22,225 nucleotides of DNA from Casp-Chloro-G3 sp002816715 (GTDB taxonomy: Bacteria; Chloroflexota; Dehalococcoidia; Lucifugimonadales; UBA3495), in contig JAQBUV010000043.1 of assembly GCA_027623815.1 (NCBI GenBank), positions 1 through 22,225 of the forward strand, read 5' to 3'. The position numbers were made by a program, and so were the translations under genes. This document shows, piece after piece, positions 1-7,194 of the stretch (the first letter of the stretch is position 1; every line of letters begins with the position of its first letter). The notes beneath the pieces are model-generated. The model was not told the DNA's origin, made no database searches, and worked only from the letters and a program-made list of their open reading frames with translations.

Positions 1-1
1 G

Positions 2-130
2 GTAGGCCTGAGTAAGCACACCTTCGGCAAGCTGGGGAACGCCGCAGTCCAGATTGCCCACGCCGAAGGGTTGACCGGCCACTCAGAAGCAGTACAAATT
101 AGAATGGATTACTTGAAGGGAAAGTTATGA
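2..130 (+). CDS. hisD: Histidinol dehydrogenase, C-terminal end (partial)
   Basis: The window opens inside this gene. The frame from base 2 reads VGLSKHTFGKLGNAAVQIAH and then AEGLTGHSEAVQIRMDYLKG before TGA at 128-130. The segment IAHAEGLTGHSEAVQIR is the characteristic C-terminus of histidinol dehydrogenase, whose conserved histidine helps bind the catalytic zinc; the enzyme oxidises L-histidinol to L-histidine, the last two steps of histidine synthesis. The stop overlaps the hisC start as ATGA (127-130), so translation is coupled and the order hisD-hisC-hisB is a standard histidine operon. Only the last 42 residues are visible. Confidence 0.93.
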   Translation, partial: VGLSKHTFGKLGNAAVQIAHAEGLTGHSEAVQIRMDYLKGKL

Positions 131-1218
131 GTCAGGTGCAAGAAATGCTGGTGCCTCACCTGCGCCACCTTAACACCTATCAGGGCGTCGACCCGATGGA
201 GGTTCTGGCCGAACAGGCCGGAATTCCGTCGGATCAGGTTATACGCCTGAACGGCAATGAAAACCCCTATGGGCCTTCGCCCAAGGTGGTTAAGGCCCTG
301 GGATCCTTTGAGCACTACAATCATTACCCGGATCCTGGGCAACGTCGGATTCGGGAGTGCCTGTCTGAATACCTGAACGTTTCCCCGGAACGAATCGTCT
401 GCGGCAATGGCAGCGACGAACTGATTGATATGCTGTTGAGGATGTTCGTTGGGCCCGGTGAGAATATATTGGTTCCCACGCCAACCTTCGGTATGTACGC
501 TTTCAACGCGGAAGTGGTGGGCGGCGAGCCTATTTCAGTGCCGCGCGATGAGAATTTTGAGATCGACCTGGAAGCGACGAAACTGGCCATTACCCCCAAG
601 ACCAAGGCCATCTTTCTGGCTTCTCCCAACAATCCCACCGGCAACATCGCCACTGAGGCCCAGATTCGCGCTCTGCTGGACACCGGCATCATCGTGGTGG
701 TGGACGAGACCTACTACGAGTTCTGCGGGCAAACTGTCATGCCTTTGTTGGACGAATACCCCAACCTGGTGGTTTTACGCACCTTCAGCAAGTGGGCTGG
801 GTTGGCCGGATTGCGCATTGGCCTGGGTGTCATGGACCCGGACATTGCCCTGACCATGATGAGCATGAAGCCCCCATACAACGTCAATCTGGCCGCTGAG
901 ATTGCATTGTTGGCATCACTGGATGACCGGCCTACCCTGATGGAACGGGTGCGGGCCATCGTCAATGAGCGAGACCGAATGATGCCTCTCTTGAAGGAAA
1001 TTCCCGGCATCGAACCCTGGCCGTCACGGGCCAATTTCATCTTGTGCCGCCTGCCGGAAGGTCGCGGCAAAGAGATCTTCGAAGGTTTGTGTCGCCGAGG
1101 AATTTTTCTGCGTTACTTCGGCAATGACCGGCTTAAAGACTACGTCCGGGCCAGCGTCGGCTTACCCAATGAGAACGATACCGTGATACAGGTTCTAACT
1201 GAGTTGGTGGGAGAATAG
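127..1218 (+). CDS. hisC: Histidinol-phosphate aminotransferase
   Basis: PLP-dependent class I/II aminotransferase that converts imidazole acetol phosphate plus glutamate to L-histidinol phosphate in histidine synthesis (cytoplasmic). The 363 residues match the usual family length. Visible motifs: the N-terminal LNGNENPYGPSP (41-52), the cofactor phosphate/ring region SPNNPTG (166-172), VDETYYEF (192-199) with the Asp that contacts the PLP ring nitrogen, RTFSKWAGLAGLRIG (218-232) with Schiff-base Lys222 and Arg230, and RASVG (341-345) with the Arg expected to bind the substrate carboxylate. The start is fixed by the ATGA overlap with hisD and a purine-rich GAAGGGAAAG stretch upstream. hisB begins five bases after the stop. 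Nothing looks damaged. Confidence 0.95.
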   Translation: MSQVQEMLVPHLRHLNTYQGVDPMEVLAEQAGIPSDQVIRLNGNENPYGPSPKVVKALGSFEHYNHYPDPGQRRIRECLSEYLNVSPERIVCGNGSDELIDMLLRMFVGPGENILVPTPTFGMYAFNAEVVGGEPISVPRDENFEIDLEATKLAITPKTKAIFLASPNNPTGNIATEAQIRALLDTGIIVVVDETYYEFCGQTVMPLLDEYPNLVVLRTFSKWAGLAGLRIGLGVMDPDIALTMMSMKPPYNVNLAAEIALLASLDDRPTLMERVRAIVNERDRMMPLLKEIPGIEPWPSRANFILCRLPEGRGKEIFEGLCRRGIFLRYFGNDRLKDYVRASVGLPNENDTVIQVLTELVGE

Positions 1219-1223
1219 TTCAA

Positions 1224-1835
1224 GTGATAACGCCCTCGAAAGCCCGTACCGCTTCGCTGGAGCGGAGTACCGGAGAGACCAGCATTAGCCTGTCGGTCAA
1301 TCTAGACGGTCAAGGCCAGTACCAGGTCGATACCGGCAACGGCTTCCTTGACCACATGGTCGGCCAGTTGGCGCGTCACGGCTTATTTGACATAACCTTG
1401 CAGGCCAAGGGGGATGTTCACGTCGGTTGGCACCATCTGGTGGAGGACACCGCGATTATGCTGGGCCGGGCATTTCGCGAGGCGTTGGGGGAGCCTCGGG
1501 GCATCCGGCGGATGGGTCATGCCATTGTGCCGCTGGACGAAACACTGGTAATGGTCGCTCTGGACTTCAGCGGTCGGGGTTACGCGGTGGTTGAGACCAC
1601 CCTGGACAACGTAATGGTGGAGACCCTGTCTGGAGACCTGATCCAGCACTTTCTGGAAGCCTTCGCCATTGAAGGGCGGATCAACCTGCACGCTAAGGTG
1701 TTGGCCGGTACCAGCCCCCACCACAAGGCCGAAGCGCTGTTCAAGGCCCTGGCCCGCGCCCTGCGAGACGCAGTAGAACCTGACCCCAGAGCCCAGGGGC
1801 AGGTTCCCAGCACCAAAGGCACATTAGACGGTTAA
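1224..1835 (+). CDS. hisB: Imidazoleglycerol-phosphate dehydratase
   Basis: Removes water from imidazole glycerol phosphate to give imidazole acetol phosphate, the step before hisC. It is the monofunctional form (203 residues, no phosphatase domain). Metal-binding motifs are present twice, as expected for the duplicated fold: FLDHMVGQLARHG (41-53) with HHLVED (70-75), and LIQHFLEAFA (139-148) with HHKAE (166-170). The start is GTG, five bases after the hisC stop; no other start fits so well. One oddity: the residues just before the first His pair are GW, where most family members have two acidic residues (DDHH). It is the last gene of the visible his operon and is followed by a long hairpin. 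Confidence 0.94.
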   Translation: MITPSKARTASLERSTGETSISLSVNLDGQGQYQVDTGNGFLDHMVGQLARHGLFDITLQAKGDVHVGWHHLVEDTAIMLGRAFREALGEPRGIRRMGHAIVPLDETLVMVALDFSGRGYAVVETTLDNVMVETLSGDLIQHFLEAFAIEGRINLHAKVLAGTSPHHKAEALFKALARALRDAVEPDPRAQGQVPSTKGTLDG

Positions 1836-1881
1836 GACTAAACTAATTCCACAGTGAAACCCGCAGAGGCAAAGTATCCCG

Positions 1882-1940
1882 CCGGGATTTGGGGATTGGG
1901 GGTTCCATTCAACATTAATCCCCTAATCTCCTAATCCCGG
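1882..1940 (+). terminator. Long imperfect hairpin after hisB (terminator or palindromic repeat)
   Basis: Two 21-base arms at 1882-1902 and 1920-1940 pair with one T-T mismatch and two G-U pairs when read as + strand RNA, around a 17-base loop. It lies between the convergent hisB and crotonase genes, so it could stop transcription from the left. There is no T-run after the stem, so a dispersed palindromic repeat is the alternative. The G-U pairs are wobble only on the + strand, which mildly favours function in the hisB transcript. Confidence 0.55.
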
Positions 1941-2005
1941 CCCGTTATTCCTTACCCTGGTTCGAGAGGAAATAGGGGGCATGTAGATTTCACCTTGGCC
2001 TGAGT

Positions 2006-2788
2006 TTAGGACGTTAACGGGCGGCCTTTGCGGGAGATGAATTCTGGGAAAGCCTCCTCCGCTTTGGCTCCCCGCGCCACGGTGGTGGTGTAGTCCCGCT
2101 CATTAGCCCACTGCGCTTCTAAATCGGCCCCCATATCCTGCAACAATAGGGCCTTAACGCCAATCACCGAGTCGCTCCGGTTTTTGGAGATGGTGGTGGC
2201 GATCTCCATAGTCTTTGCCTTGAGTTGGTCGCAGGGCACCAGGTGGTTGAGCAACCCAATGCGGTAGGCTTCCTCAGCCTCGACCACTCTCCCAGTGAAC
2301 AGCAATTCCTTGGCGATGGGCCAGCCCACCTGGTTGGGCAGAGTCCAGGTGCAGTTGATGCGCCCGTAAGCAGCGGCCAGGAATCGGAAGCTGGAATGCT
2401 CGCAACCGATGCGGAAATCCAGCGAGGAAGCCAACACTGCGCCGCCACCATAAGCCAGACCGTTCATCATGCCAATAATCGGCTTGGGGCACGCGCTGAT
2501 TTCGTAACTGCCCCGGGAACGCACTGCGGACCGGGCGTCAAGCTCCTCTTGGGTAAACTTCAGGTCGTTTTCCCGCTGTTCGTGAATATCGCCGCCAGCG
2601 GAGAATGCCCGCTTACCAGCGCCGGTCACGATAACGCACCCAACTTCATCGTCTGCGTTCAACTGCTTCACCGCATCTTGCAGTTCCACGTTTAGCTGAT
2701 TATTCATCGCGTTGAGCTTTTCCGGGCGGTTCAGCGTAATAATCCCCACACCGTCTTCTTTTTCCGCAGTAATTAATTCGTAGTTCAT
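2006..2788 (-). CDS. Crotonase-superfamily protein (enoyl-CoA hydratase/isomerase-like)
   Basis: 260 residues, the normal size of a single-domain crotonase, a family acting on acyl-CoA thioesters. The N-terminal GIITLNRPEKLNAMN (15-29) and the two oxyanion-hole regions FSAGGDI (62-68) and GLAYGGGAVLASSLDFRIG (110-128) are clear. Aligned by eye to rat mitochondrial crotonase, the two catalytic glutamates (Glu144 in GGGCEL, Glu164 in FGQPE) become Val118 and Ala138, so classical hydration of enoyl-CoA is unlikely; an isomerase, hydrolase or ring-cleavage activity is possible. The ATG has a good AGGAGG upstream (minus strand, 2792-2798). A strong promoter, a palindrome and a leader hairpin lie upstream. 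No acyl-CoA dehydrogenase or thiolase is nearby to suggest a substrate. Confidence 0.88.
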   Translation of the reverse strand: MNYELITAEKEDGVGIITLNRPEKLNAMNNQLNVELQDAVKQLNADDEVGCVIVTGAGKRAFSAGGDIHEQRENDLKFTQEELDARSAVRSRGSYEISACPKPIIGMMNGLAYGGGAVLASSLDFRIGCEHSSFRFLAAAYGRINCTWTLPNQVGWPIAKELLFTGRVVEAEEAYRIGLLNHLVPCDQLKAKTMEIATTISKNRSDSVIGVKALLLQDMGADLEAQWANERDYTTTVARGAKAEEAFPEFISRKGRPLTS

Positions 2789-2799
2789 CCGTCCCTCCT

Positions 2800-2822
2800 G
2801 AGCCAGCCTACCAAGCTGGCTC
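2800..2822 (-). other. Hairpin in the 5' leader of the crotonase-like gene
   Basis: Perfect 8-bp inverted repeat (gagccagc / gctggctc, 7-base loop) lying between the predicted transcription start near 2851 and the ribosome binding site at 2792-2798. It could affect mRNA stability or access to the ribosome binding site. No riboswitch consensus was recognised. Confidence 0.4.
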
Positions 2823-2857
2823 CAGCATTAAATCTTTGGAATAGCGCAGCGGTTCGT

Positions 2858-2886
2858 ATTGTATGGGCTGAGAATTGACGCGTCAA
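2858..2886 (-). promoter_or_regulatory. Sigma70-type promoter of the crotonase-like gene
   Basis: On the minus strand, -35 TTGACG (2881-2886) and -10 TACAAT (2858-2863) are separated by exactly 17 bases. The predicted transcription start is about 2851, giving a leader of roughly 60 bases. The -35 box forms half of a perfect 12-bp palindrome, so a repressor bound there would compete with RNA polymerase. Confidence 0.65.
2875..2886. promoter_or_regulatory. Palindrome TTGACGCGTCAA overlapping the -35 box (putative operator)
   Basis: Perfect 12-bp palindrome of the form TTGAC-NN-GTCAA covering the -35 hexamer of the crotonase-like gene. The same form, TTGACTAGTCAA, overlaps the -35 of the meaB promoter at 9033-9044. 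The repeated geometry suggests one dimeric regulator acting on both. No regulator is identified. Confidence 0.5.
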
Positions 2887-3014
2887 ATGGCGTGGGGCTG
2901 GTCTTATAAATTCCCGGACATTGCTGGCGAATGGTTTGGAGCGTCTAGCGAAAATCCTACGCTTTTGCGCCAATTGGTACAGGAACTAGCCTGGTTAATT
3001 CCGAAAACCCATTG

Positions 3015-3020
3015 TATAAT
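3015..3020 (+). promoter_or_regulatory. -10 box of the flavoprotein gene
   Basis: Consensus TATAAT. A weak -35 (CTGGTT, 2991-2996) sits 18 bases upstream. Transcription from here would begin near 3027, which rules out a start codon at 3020 for the following gene and supports the start at 3086. Confidence 0.5.
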
Positions 3021-3085
3021 TGGCATTGTTTCGCACCATCCTCGGTTTCAAACGACTGAGGAGTGCCACCAGAGGATTTACGGTA

Positions 3086-4324
3086 TTGGATGATGTAATA
3101 GTTGTGGGGGCGGGCCCGGCGGGCAACAATACCGCGCTGGGGTTGGCAAAATTAGGACATTCGGTAACCGTGATCGACTGGCGACAAAACATTGGTGACA
3201 AACCCTGCACCGGTATCGTTGGTCAGGAATGCCTCTCCAAATTCCCCATCGACCCCTCGCTGGTCTACCGACGGGCTAGTTCGGCCAACGTGGTTTCTCC
3301 TGAAGACCTCAGTGTTCAGCTAGATGCCAAGTCGCCTCAAGCCTCTATTGTTGACCGCGTGGCCTACGTCGCTTCTTTTGCAGATCGGGCCCAAGCGGCT
3401 GGCGCGCGTTATCTGCTCGGACAAAGGGTGCTTCAAATAGTCCCAGACGATGATGGCGTGAGCGTATCCACCGAGGATAGCACCTTCCGATCACGGTCGG
3501 TGGTGCTGGCTGCTGGCTTCGGTTCCCCGTTAGTGCGTCAACTGGGACTAGGTTCTGTCCCCGACCACGTTTCGGGCGTACAGGCAATGGTGGCCACGGA
3601 CAACATTGAGGATGTGGAAGTCTACCTGGGTCAGAACGTTGCGCCCGGCTTTTTCTCCTGGGTGGCGCCCACTTTGCCGGGACGCGCTTTGGTGGGTCTG
3701 CTAACCCGAAGAAAGGCACCGGCCCATCTGGCAAAATTCTTGCAGCAGTTGAGACACGCCGGTAGGATCACCGAAGTGCTTAAAGAGCCGGAGTGCTGGG
3801 GTATTCCGCTCCGACCTTTGAAACGGACTTATCGAGACCGGGTTTTGGTGGTCGGGGACGCCGCTGGGCAGGTCAAGCCCACCACCGGAGGCGGGATTTT
3901 CTACTCGCTGCTAGCCAGTGAAATTGTGGTTGAAGTGCTGGGACAGTCTCTGACCTCCAACGACTTGTCGGCGGCATCCCTCAGCGAATACCAGACCGAG
4001 TGGAAAAATCTCCTGTCCTACGAGCTTGAAGCTGGCTATTCAGCAAGGCGACTTTTCGAGTTCCTGACTGACCATCAGATCAGCACGCTGATACGGCAAG
4101 CTACCACTAATGGCCTGCACGAGCAGTTAATCAACTCCTCTGAGTCCTCTTTCGACTGGCACAGTCAGGTCATCGGCAAAATTATGTGCAATCCGGCAGT
4201 CAGCGGAGTGCTGCGGCTGGTCAATCCTCTGTTGGCCAAGTTCGCGCCCACCTCTGATGTACCCCTGGCCCTCGCCGCTGCTATTCCCAGCTACGTTGAT
4301 CCTTTGGGTCAGCGCGCCCACTGA
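3086..4324 (+). CDS. Geranylgeranyl-reductase-family FAD-dependent oxidoreductase
   Basis: Flavoprotein of the p-hydroxybenzoate-hydroxylase fold, closest by motif to geranylgeranyl reductases, which saturate isoprenoid chains of lipids or quinones. The dinucleotide motif VVGAGPAGNN is at residues 6-15, KPCTGIVG at 39-46 resembles the Cys-containing loop of this family, and the second FAD motif VVGDAAGQVKPTTGGGI is at 255-271. The frame stays open back to 3020 but I start it at TTG 3086: it is preceded by AGAGGA nine bases upstream, it places the nucleotide-binding motif at the usual distance from the N-terminus, and a TATAAT box overlaps the upstream alternative. Product length is 412 residues. 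The neighbours give no substrate; a role in lipid or quinone side-chain reduction is a guess. Confidence 0.82.
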   Translation: MDDVIVVGAGPAGNNTALGLAKLGHSVTVIDWRQNIGDKPCTGIVGQECLSKFPIDPSLVYRRASSANVVSPEDLSVQLDAKSPQASIVDRVAYVASFADRAQAAGARYLLGQRVLQIVPDDDGVSVSTEDSTFRSRSVVLAAGFGSPLVRQLGLGSVPDHVSGVQAMVATDNIEDVEVYLGQNVAPGFFSWVAPTLPGRALVGLLTRRKAPAHLAKFLQQLRHAGRITEVLKEPECWGIPLRPLKRTYRDRVLVVGDAAGQVKPTTGGGIFYSLLASEIVVEVLGQSLTSNDLSAASLSEYQTEWKNLLSYELEAGYSARRLFEFLTDHQISTLIRQATTNGLHEQLINSSESSFDWHSQVIGKIMCNPAVSGVLRLVNPLLAKFAPTSDVPLALAAAIPSYVDPLGQRAH

Positions 4325-4476
4325 TGAAATAGGCCTAACCTAATAATCAAACTACATTGGCTTGCCGCCTGCCCGCACCTATTTCCCCAACATCCTGACC
4401 ATACCTGCAAACTCCCCTCTCGATTCAATTTTCTGTTTGTATTTCTCATTGTCTTTCCAGCCTTCAGCGGGATAAT

Positions 4477-4508
4477 TTGACAGGTTACCGGCGTTAGAAG
4501 ATCATAAA
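4477..4508 (+). promoter_or_regulatory. Possible promoter of the nfeD-SPFH operon
   Basis: Perfect -35 TTGACA at 4477-4482, followed by a weak -10 (CATAAA at 4503-4508, or ATCATA two bases earlier) at a long 18-20 base spacing. It lies 40-70 bases before nfeD in the 222-base gap after the flavoprotein gene; nothing else is recognised in that gap. Confidence 0.35.
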
Positions 4509-4546
4509 AGTAGAGCAGACACTCCGGTTCTGCTGAAGAACGCGCG

Positions 4547-5800
4547 TTGGTTTGGTTAATTAGAGTGCATCACAATTTATCCTTGCGAATCGTATTCATC
4601 GCATTCTTTGCCGGTCTTTTTATCTTGGGACTGGTTGGCACGGCTCTGGCCCAGACTCAGGCTCCCCACGTGCTGGTGCTCAAGGTAGATGGCGTGATCA
4701 ATCCGGTCAAAGAGCGGCTGATCCAACGCGCCATTCAAAAAGCGGAAGATGACGAAGCGACTCTGCTGGTCATTGAGCTGGACACTCCCGGCGGATTACT
4801 GGATTCCACCCGAAAAATCGTCGAGAGTATGCTGGCGACGAACGTGCCAACCGTAGTATATGTGTCGCCCCGGGGCGCCCGGGCCGGTTCAGCGGGAACA
4901 TTCATCACTGCCGCTGCCCATTTCGCGGTGATGTCGCCCGCGTCTAACATTGGGGCGGCGACACCCGTGTCCGGCGCTGGTGAGGACTTGCCGAAGACGT
5001 TAGCCAACAAAGCGACCAACGACGCGGCGGCGTTGATTCGCAGCATCGCTCAGGAACGAGGCCGCAACGCCGACAAACTTGAGGAGACCGTGCGACAGGC
5101 CGCCTCTTTCACCGCAACGGAAGCGGTGGCATTGAACGTGGTGGACTTCATGGCTGAAGACCTTGATGACCTGCTGGCCCAGTTGGATGGGCAAACCGTG
5201 ACGACCAACTCCGGCACACTGAGTCTTGATACCCGGGATATACAGCGGCGCAGGGTTAACAAGACCTTCTTAGAGCATTTCCTGGAGTTCATTTCCGACC
5301 CCAACGTTATTTTCATCCTGATTACGATTGGCGGCCTGGGCCTAGTCATAGAATTATTCAATCCTGGTCTTTATGTTCCGGGAGTTGTCGGTATCATCTC
5401 TCTCCTGCTGGCCTATTTGGCCATTGGTAACCTGCCGGTCAACTGGGCCGGTGTCGCCTTCATCCTGCTGGCCGTTGGGCTGGCGGTGCTGGAAACACAG
5501 GTGGCTGGCTGGGGTGTGCTGGGCGTGGGCGCAATAGTCAGTTTTTTGGTGGGCGGACTGATCCTGTTCACTCAGTTTGGCGGGCGGTCGCCGACCCTGC
5601 CATCAATGTCGGTAAACCTCTGGCTGCTTGGCGGCGTGGCCGCAGTCCTGGCCCTGACCCTACTGTACCTGTTGCGAGTGGTCTACCAAACTCGGGCCGG
5701 AGACGAATCCAAAGACCACCCGTCGCTGGTTGGTGAGTTTGGGATTGTTACCCGTGATCTGGCACCACGGGGCATTGTTGAGCTGGCCAGCGATACCTAG
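4547..5800 (+). CDS. nfeD: NfeD-family membrane serine protease, interrupted by TAG before the end of the OB domain
   Basis: ClpP-class membrane protease that partners stomatin-like proteins. Residues 11-36 form a signal peptide/TM segment ending ALAQ. The protease domain follows, with RGARAGSAG (109-117, nucleophile Ser115), the SNIGAATPV segment (133-141) and catalytic Lys155 in NKATNDAAALIRS. Several TM helices span about 254-378. The C-terminal OB-fold domain starts at about 394 (LVGEFGIVTRDLAPRGIVEL) but a TAG stops translation at 417. The same frame stays open to TAA at 5909-5911 and completes a normal OB domain, so this looks like a Trp (TGG) to TAG change. The start is TTG at 4547 or GTG at 4565. 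A 4-TM plus OB layout with a following SPFH gene is classic for this family. Several neighbours end in TAG, so UAG is not recoded. Confidence 0.87.
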   Translation: MVWLIRVHHNLSLRIVFIAFFAGLFILGLVGTALAQTQAPHVLVLKVDGVINPVKERLIQRAIQKAEDDEATLLVIELDTPGGLLDSTRKIVESMLATNVPTVVYVSPRGARAGSAGTFITAAAHFAVMSPASNIGAATPVSGAGEDLPKTLANKATNDAAALIRSIAQERGRNADKLEETVRQAASFTATEAVALNVVDFMAEDLDDLLAQLDGQTVTTNSGTLSLDTRDIQRRRVNKTFLEHFLEFISDPNVIFILITIGGLGLVIELFNPGLYVPGVVGIISLLLAYLAIGNLPVNWAGVAFILLAVGLAVLETQVAGWGVLGVGAIVSFLVGGLILFTQFGGRSPTLPSMSVNLWLLGGVAAVLALTLLYLLRVVYQTRAGDESKDHPSLVGEFGIVTRDLAPRGIVELASDT

Positions 5801-5911
5801 ACAGCGGTCAGCCTAGATGATACCGTTATATCCGCTGGGGAATCTGTCGTAGTTACCAAAAGAGATGGACTGATTCTGACCGTTTCCCGCCGAGCAAATA
5901 CCAAAACTTAA
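5801..5911 (+). pseudogene. In-frame remainder of the NfeD OB-fold domain after the TAG
   Basis: Directly after the TAG at 5798-5800, the nfeD frame continues TAVSLDDTVISAGESVVVTK and then RDGLILTVSRRANTKT to TAA at 5909-5911. The pattern of a G-E-V-V-V strand and a G-L-x-L-T-V strand is the normal end of the NfeD OB domain (xxxIxxGxxVxVxxxxGxxLxV). With Trp in place of the stop, the protein would be a normal-length 454 residues. It is either lost by a recent nonsense mutation, read through at some level, or a sequence error. Confidence 0.7.
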
Positions 5912-5943
5912 GCAAATCTTTAGTTGGCCGTCAGGAGGCATTT

Positions 5944-6822
5944 ATGGCTAGTGGACTATTGGTGGTCCAGCAATACGAGCGCCTGGTAGTGCAGCGGTTG
6001 GGCACGTTTGTTGGCAACCGGCTGCCTGGCCTGCACTTCTTGATACCGGTGCTGGATAACGGCACCAAGGTCGACTTGAGGGAGCGGGTGACCCGCGTCC
6101 CGACCCAGAAGTACATTACGCTGGACAACGTTGTGGTGGATATGGACTTCGTTATCTACTTCCGGGTGATGGATGATATCGCAGAGAAGGCGGTGCTGGA
6201 AGTCCAGAACTTTGAGCAGGCGGTGATTAACCTGGCTTTTGCCACGTTACGGGCCGTTATCGGCGCTCTTTCTCTGTCAGTAGCCCTCTCAGATCGGGAG
6301 AGAATACGTGACGAGGTCCAGGTTCGCATGGACGAAGTGACCGTCCGTTGGGGCGTCAAAGTTTCTCAGGTGGAAATTAACGAGATTGACCCTCCCATGG
6401 GAGTGAAAGAGGCTATGGAGCGGCAGAAGTCGGCCGATGCCATCAAAATCGCCGATATCACCGAGTCGGAAGGCCAACGACAGGCCCAGATCAACCGCTC
6501 TGAGGGCGAGAAACAGGCCGCCATCCTGGAAGCAGAGGGACGGCGGCAAGCTCAAATCCTGGACGCCGAAGGTGAACAGCAAGCCATTGTGCTGCAGGCG
6601 CAAGGTTTCAGCACAGCGCTGGAGCGGATTTACCAGGTTGCCAATACAATTGACGCCAAGACCATGAGCCTTCAATACTTTGAAACGCTCAAGGCCCTGG
6701 GTTCCAGCCCTTCCACCAAGTTCATTTTCCCAATGGAATTCACTGCCATGCTCGCCCCATTCCTGGGGATGGTCAACAACCAATCGCAGGAAAATGGGGG
6801 CAACTCCAACTCACAGTCGTAG
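5944..6822 (+). CDS. SPFH/stomatin-like protein
   Basis: Stomatin/prohibitin-family scaffold that oligomerises at membranes. The SPFH (Band 7) domain spans about residues 5-175: QYERLVVQRLGTFVGNRLPG (10-29), FLIPVLDNGTKVDLRERV, TLDNVVVDMDFVIYFRV, and VKVSQVEINEIDPP. From about 178 to 225 a charged coiled coil carries repeats of the type SEGxRQAxI/AEGxxQAxxL. The C-terminus is hydrophobic and then Ser/Asn/Gln-rich. ATG 5944 has a perfect CAGGAGG seven to eleven bases upstream. Unusually, there is no N-terminal hydrophobic anchor: the protein begins MASGLLVVQQYE, only a few residues before the domain. It forms the standard operon with nfeD, 143 bases after the nfeD TAG (32 after its in-frame end). 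A terminator follows. Confidence 0.9.
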   Translation: MASGLLVVQQYERLVVQRLGTFVGNRLPGLHFLIPVLDNGTKVDLRERVTRVPTQKYITLDNVVVDMDFVIYFRVMDDIAEKAVLEVQNFEQAVINLAFATLRAVIGALSLSVALSDRERIRDEVQVRMDEVTVRWGVKVSQVEINEIDPPMGVKEAMERQKSADAIKIADITESEGQRQAQINRSEGEKQAAILEAEGRRQAQILDAEGEQQAIVLQAQGFSTALERIYQVANTIDAKTMSLQYFETLKALGSSPSTKFIFPMEFTAMLAPFLGMVNNQSQENGGNSNSQS

Positions 6823-6875
6823 CGAGTAAAGTAAGTAGAAGTAAACAGGAAAATAAACCTCAGCCTACTGGCATA

Positions 6876-6923
6876 AAAGAACAGTCCCGGTCATTGTTGC
6901 GCGAATGACCGGGACTGTTCTTT
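6876..6923 (+). terminator. Terminator of the nfeD-SPFH operon
   Basis: Perfect 20-bp inverted repeat (6876-6895 / 6904-6923) with an 8-base loop, flanked by A-rich sequence on the left and TTT-A-TTT on the right. It works in both orientations in principle; there is no gene reading into it from the right until 7195. Confidence 0.85.
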
Positions 6924-6979
6924 ATTTCAGGATAGATAACTGGACTCTGTACAAAAATCTGTTTATAAGTCCGGAGGAG

Positions 6980-7065
6980 CGTCATTCCGGCGCAAGCCGG
7001 AATCCAGTGGCGTCTCGTCATCAATCAGGGTCCGTCTCTGGGCTCCGGCTTTCGCCGGAGCGACG
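6980..7065. repeat. MITE-like dispersed repeat with hairpin ends
   Basis: Two 28-base ends (6980-7007 and 7038-7065) are inverted copies of each other with five differences. Each end is itself a small hairpin (ATTCCGGC..GCCGGAAT on the left, GCTCCGGC..GCCGGAGC on the right). The outer AT/AT pair of one arm is replaced by GC/GC in the other, keeping the pairing. The motif CGTCATTCCGGCGCAAGCCG resembles widespread intergenic repeats with ATTCC..GGAAT cores. The rest of the gap from 6823 to 7194 holds only the terminator at 6876-6923. Confidence 0.65.
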
Positions 7066-7194
7066 GTGGGAAAATTCCCATTTGCACGCAGAATGAATCT
7101 ACAACGCCAAGCCGGGTGACTGTCTCAAAGCTCCCCGATTGAGGGAATTTACTCTCCGATTGGCTCTGGCGACAGGCCAACGACCAGAAAATTG

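Noticed and set aside
3020..3085. 22-residue N-terminal extension of the flavoprotein
   Set aside because: Its TTG start falls on the TATAAT box, and the extension precedes the normal start of the FAD-binding domain.
5798..5800. Recoding of UAG as an amino acid in this organism
   Set aside because: hisC, the SPFH gene, the VOC gene and the oxidoreductase beta gene all end properly in TAG at their family lengths.
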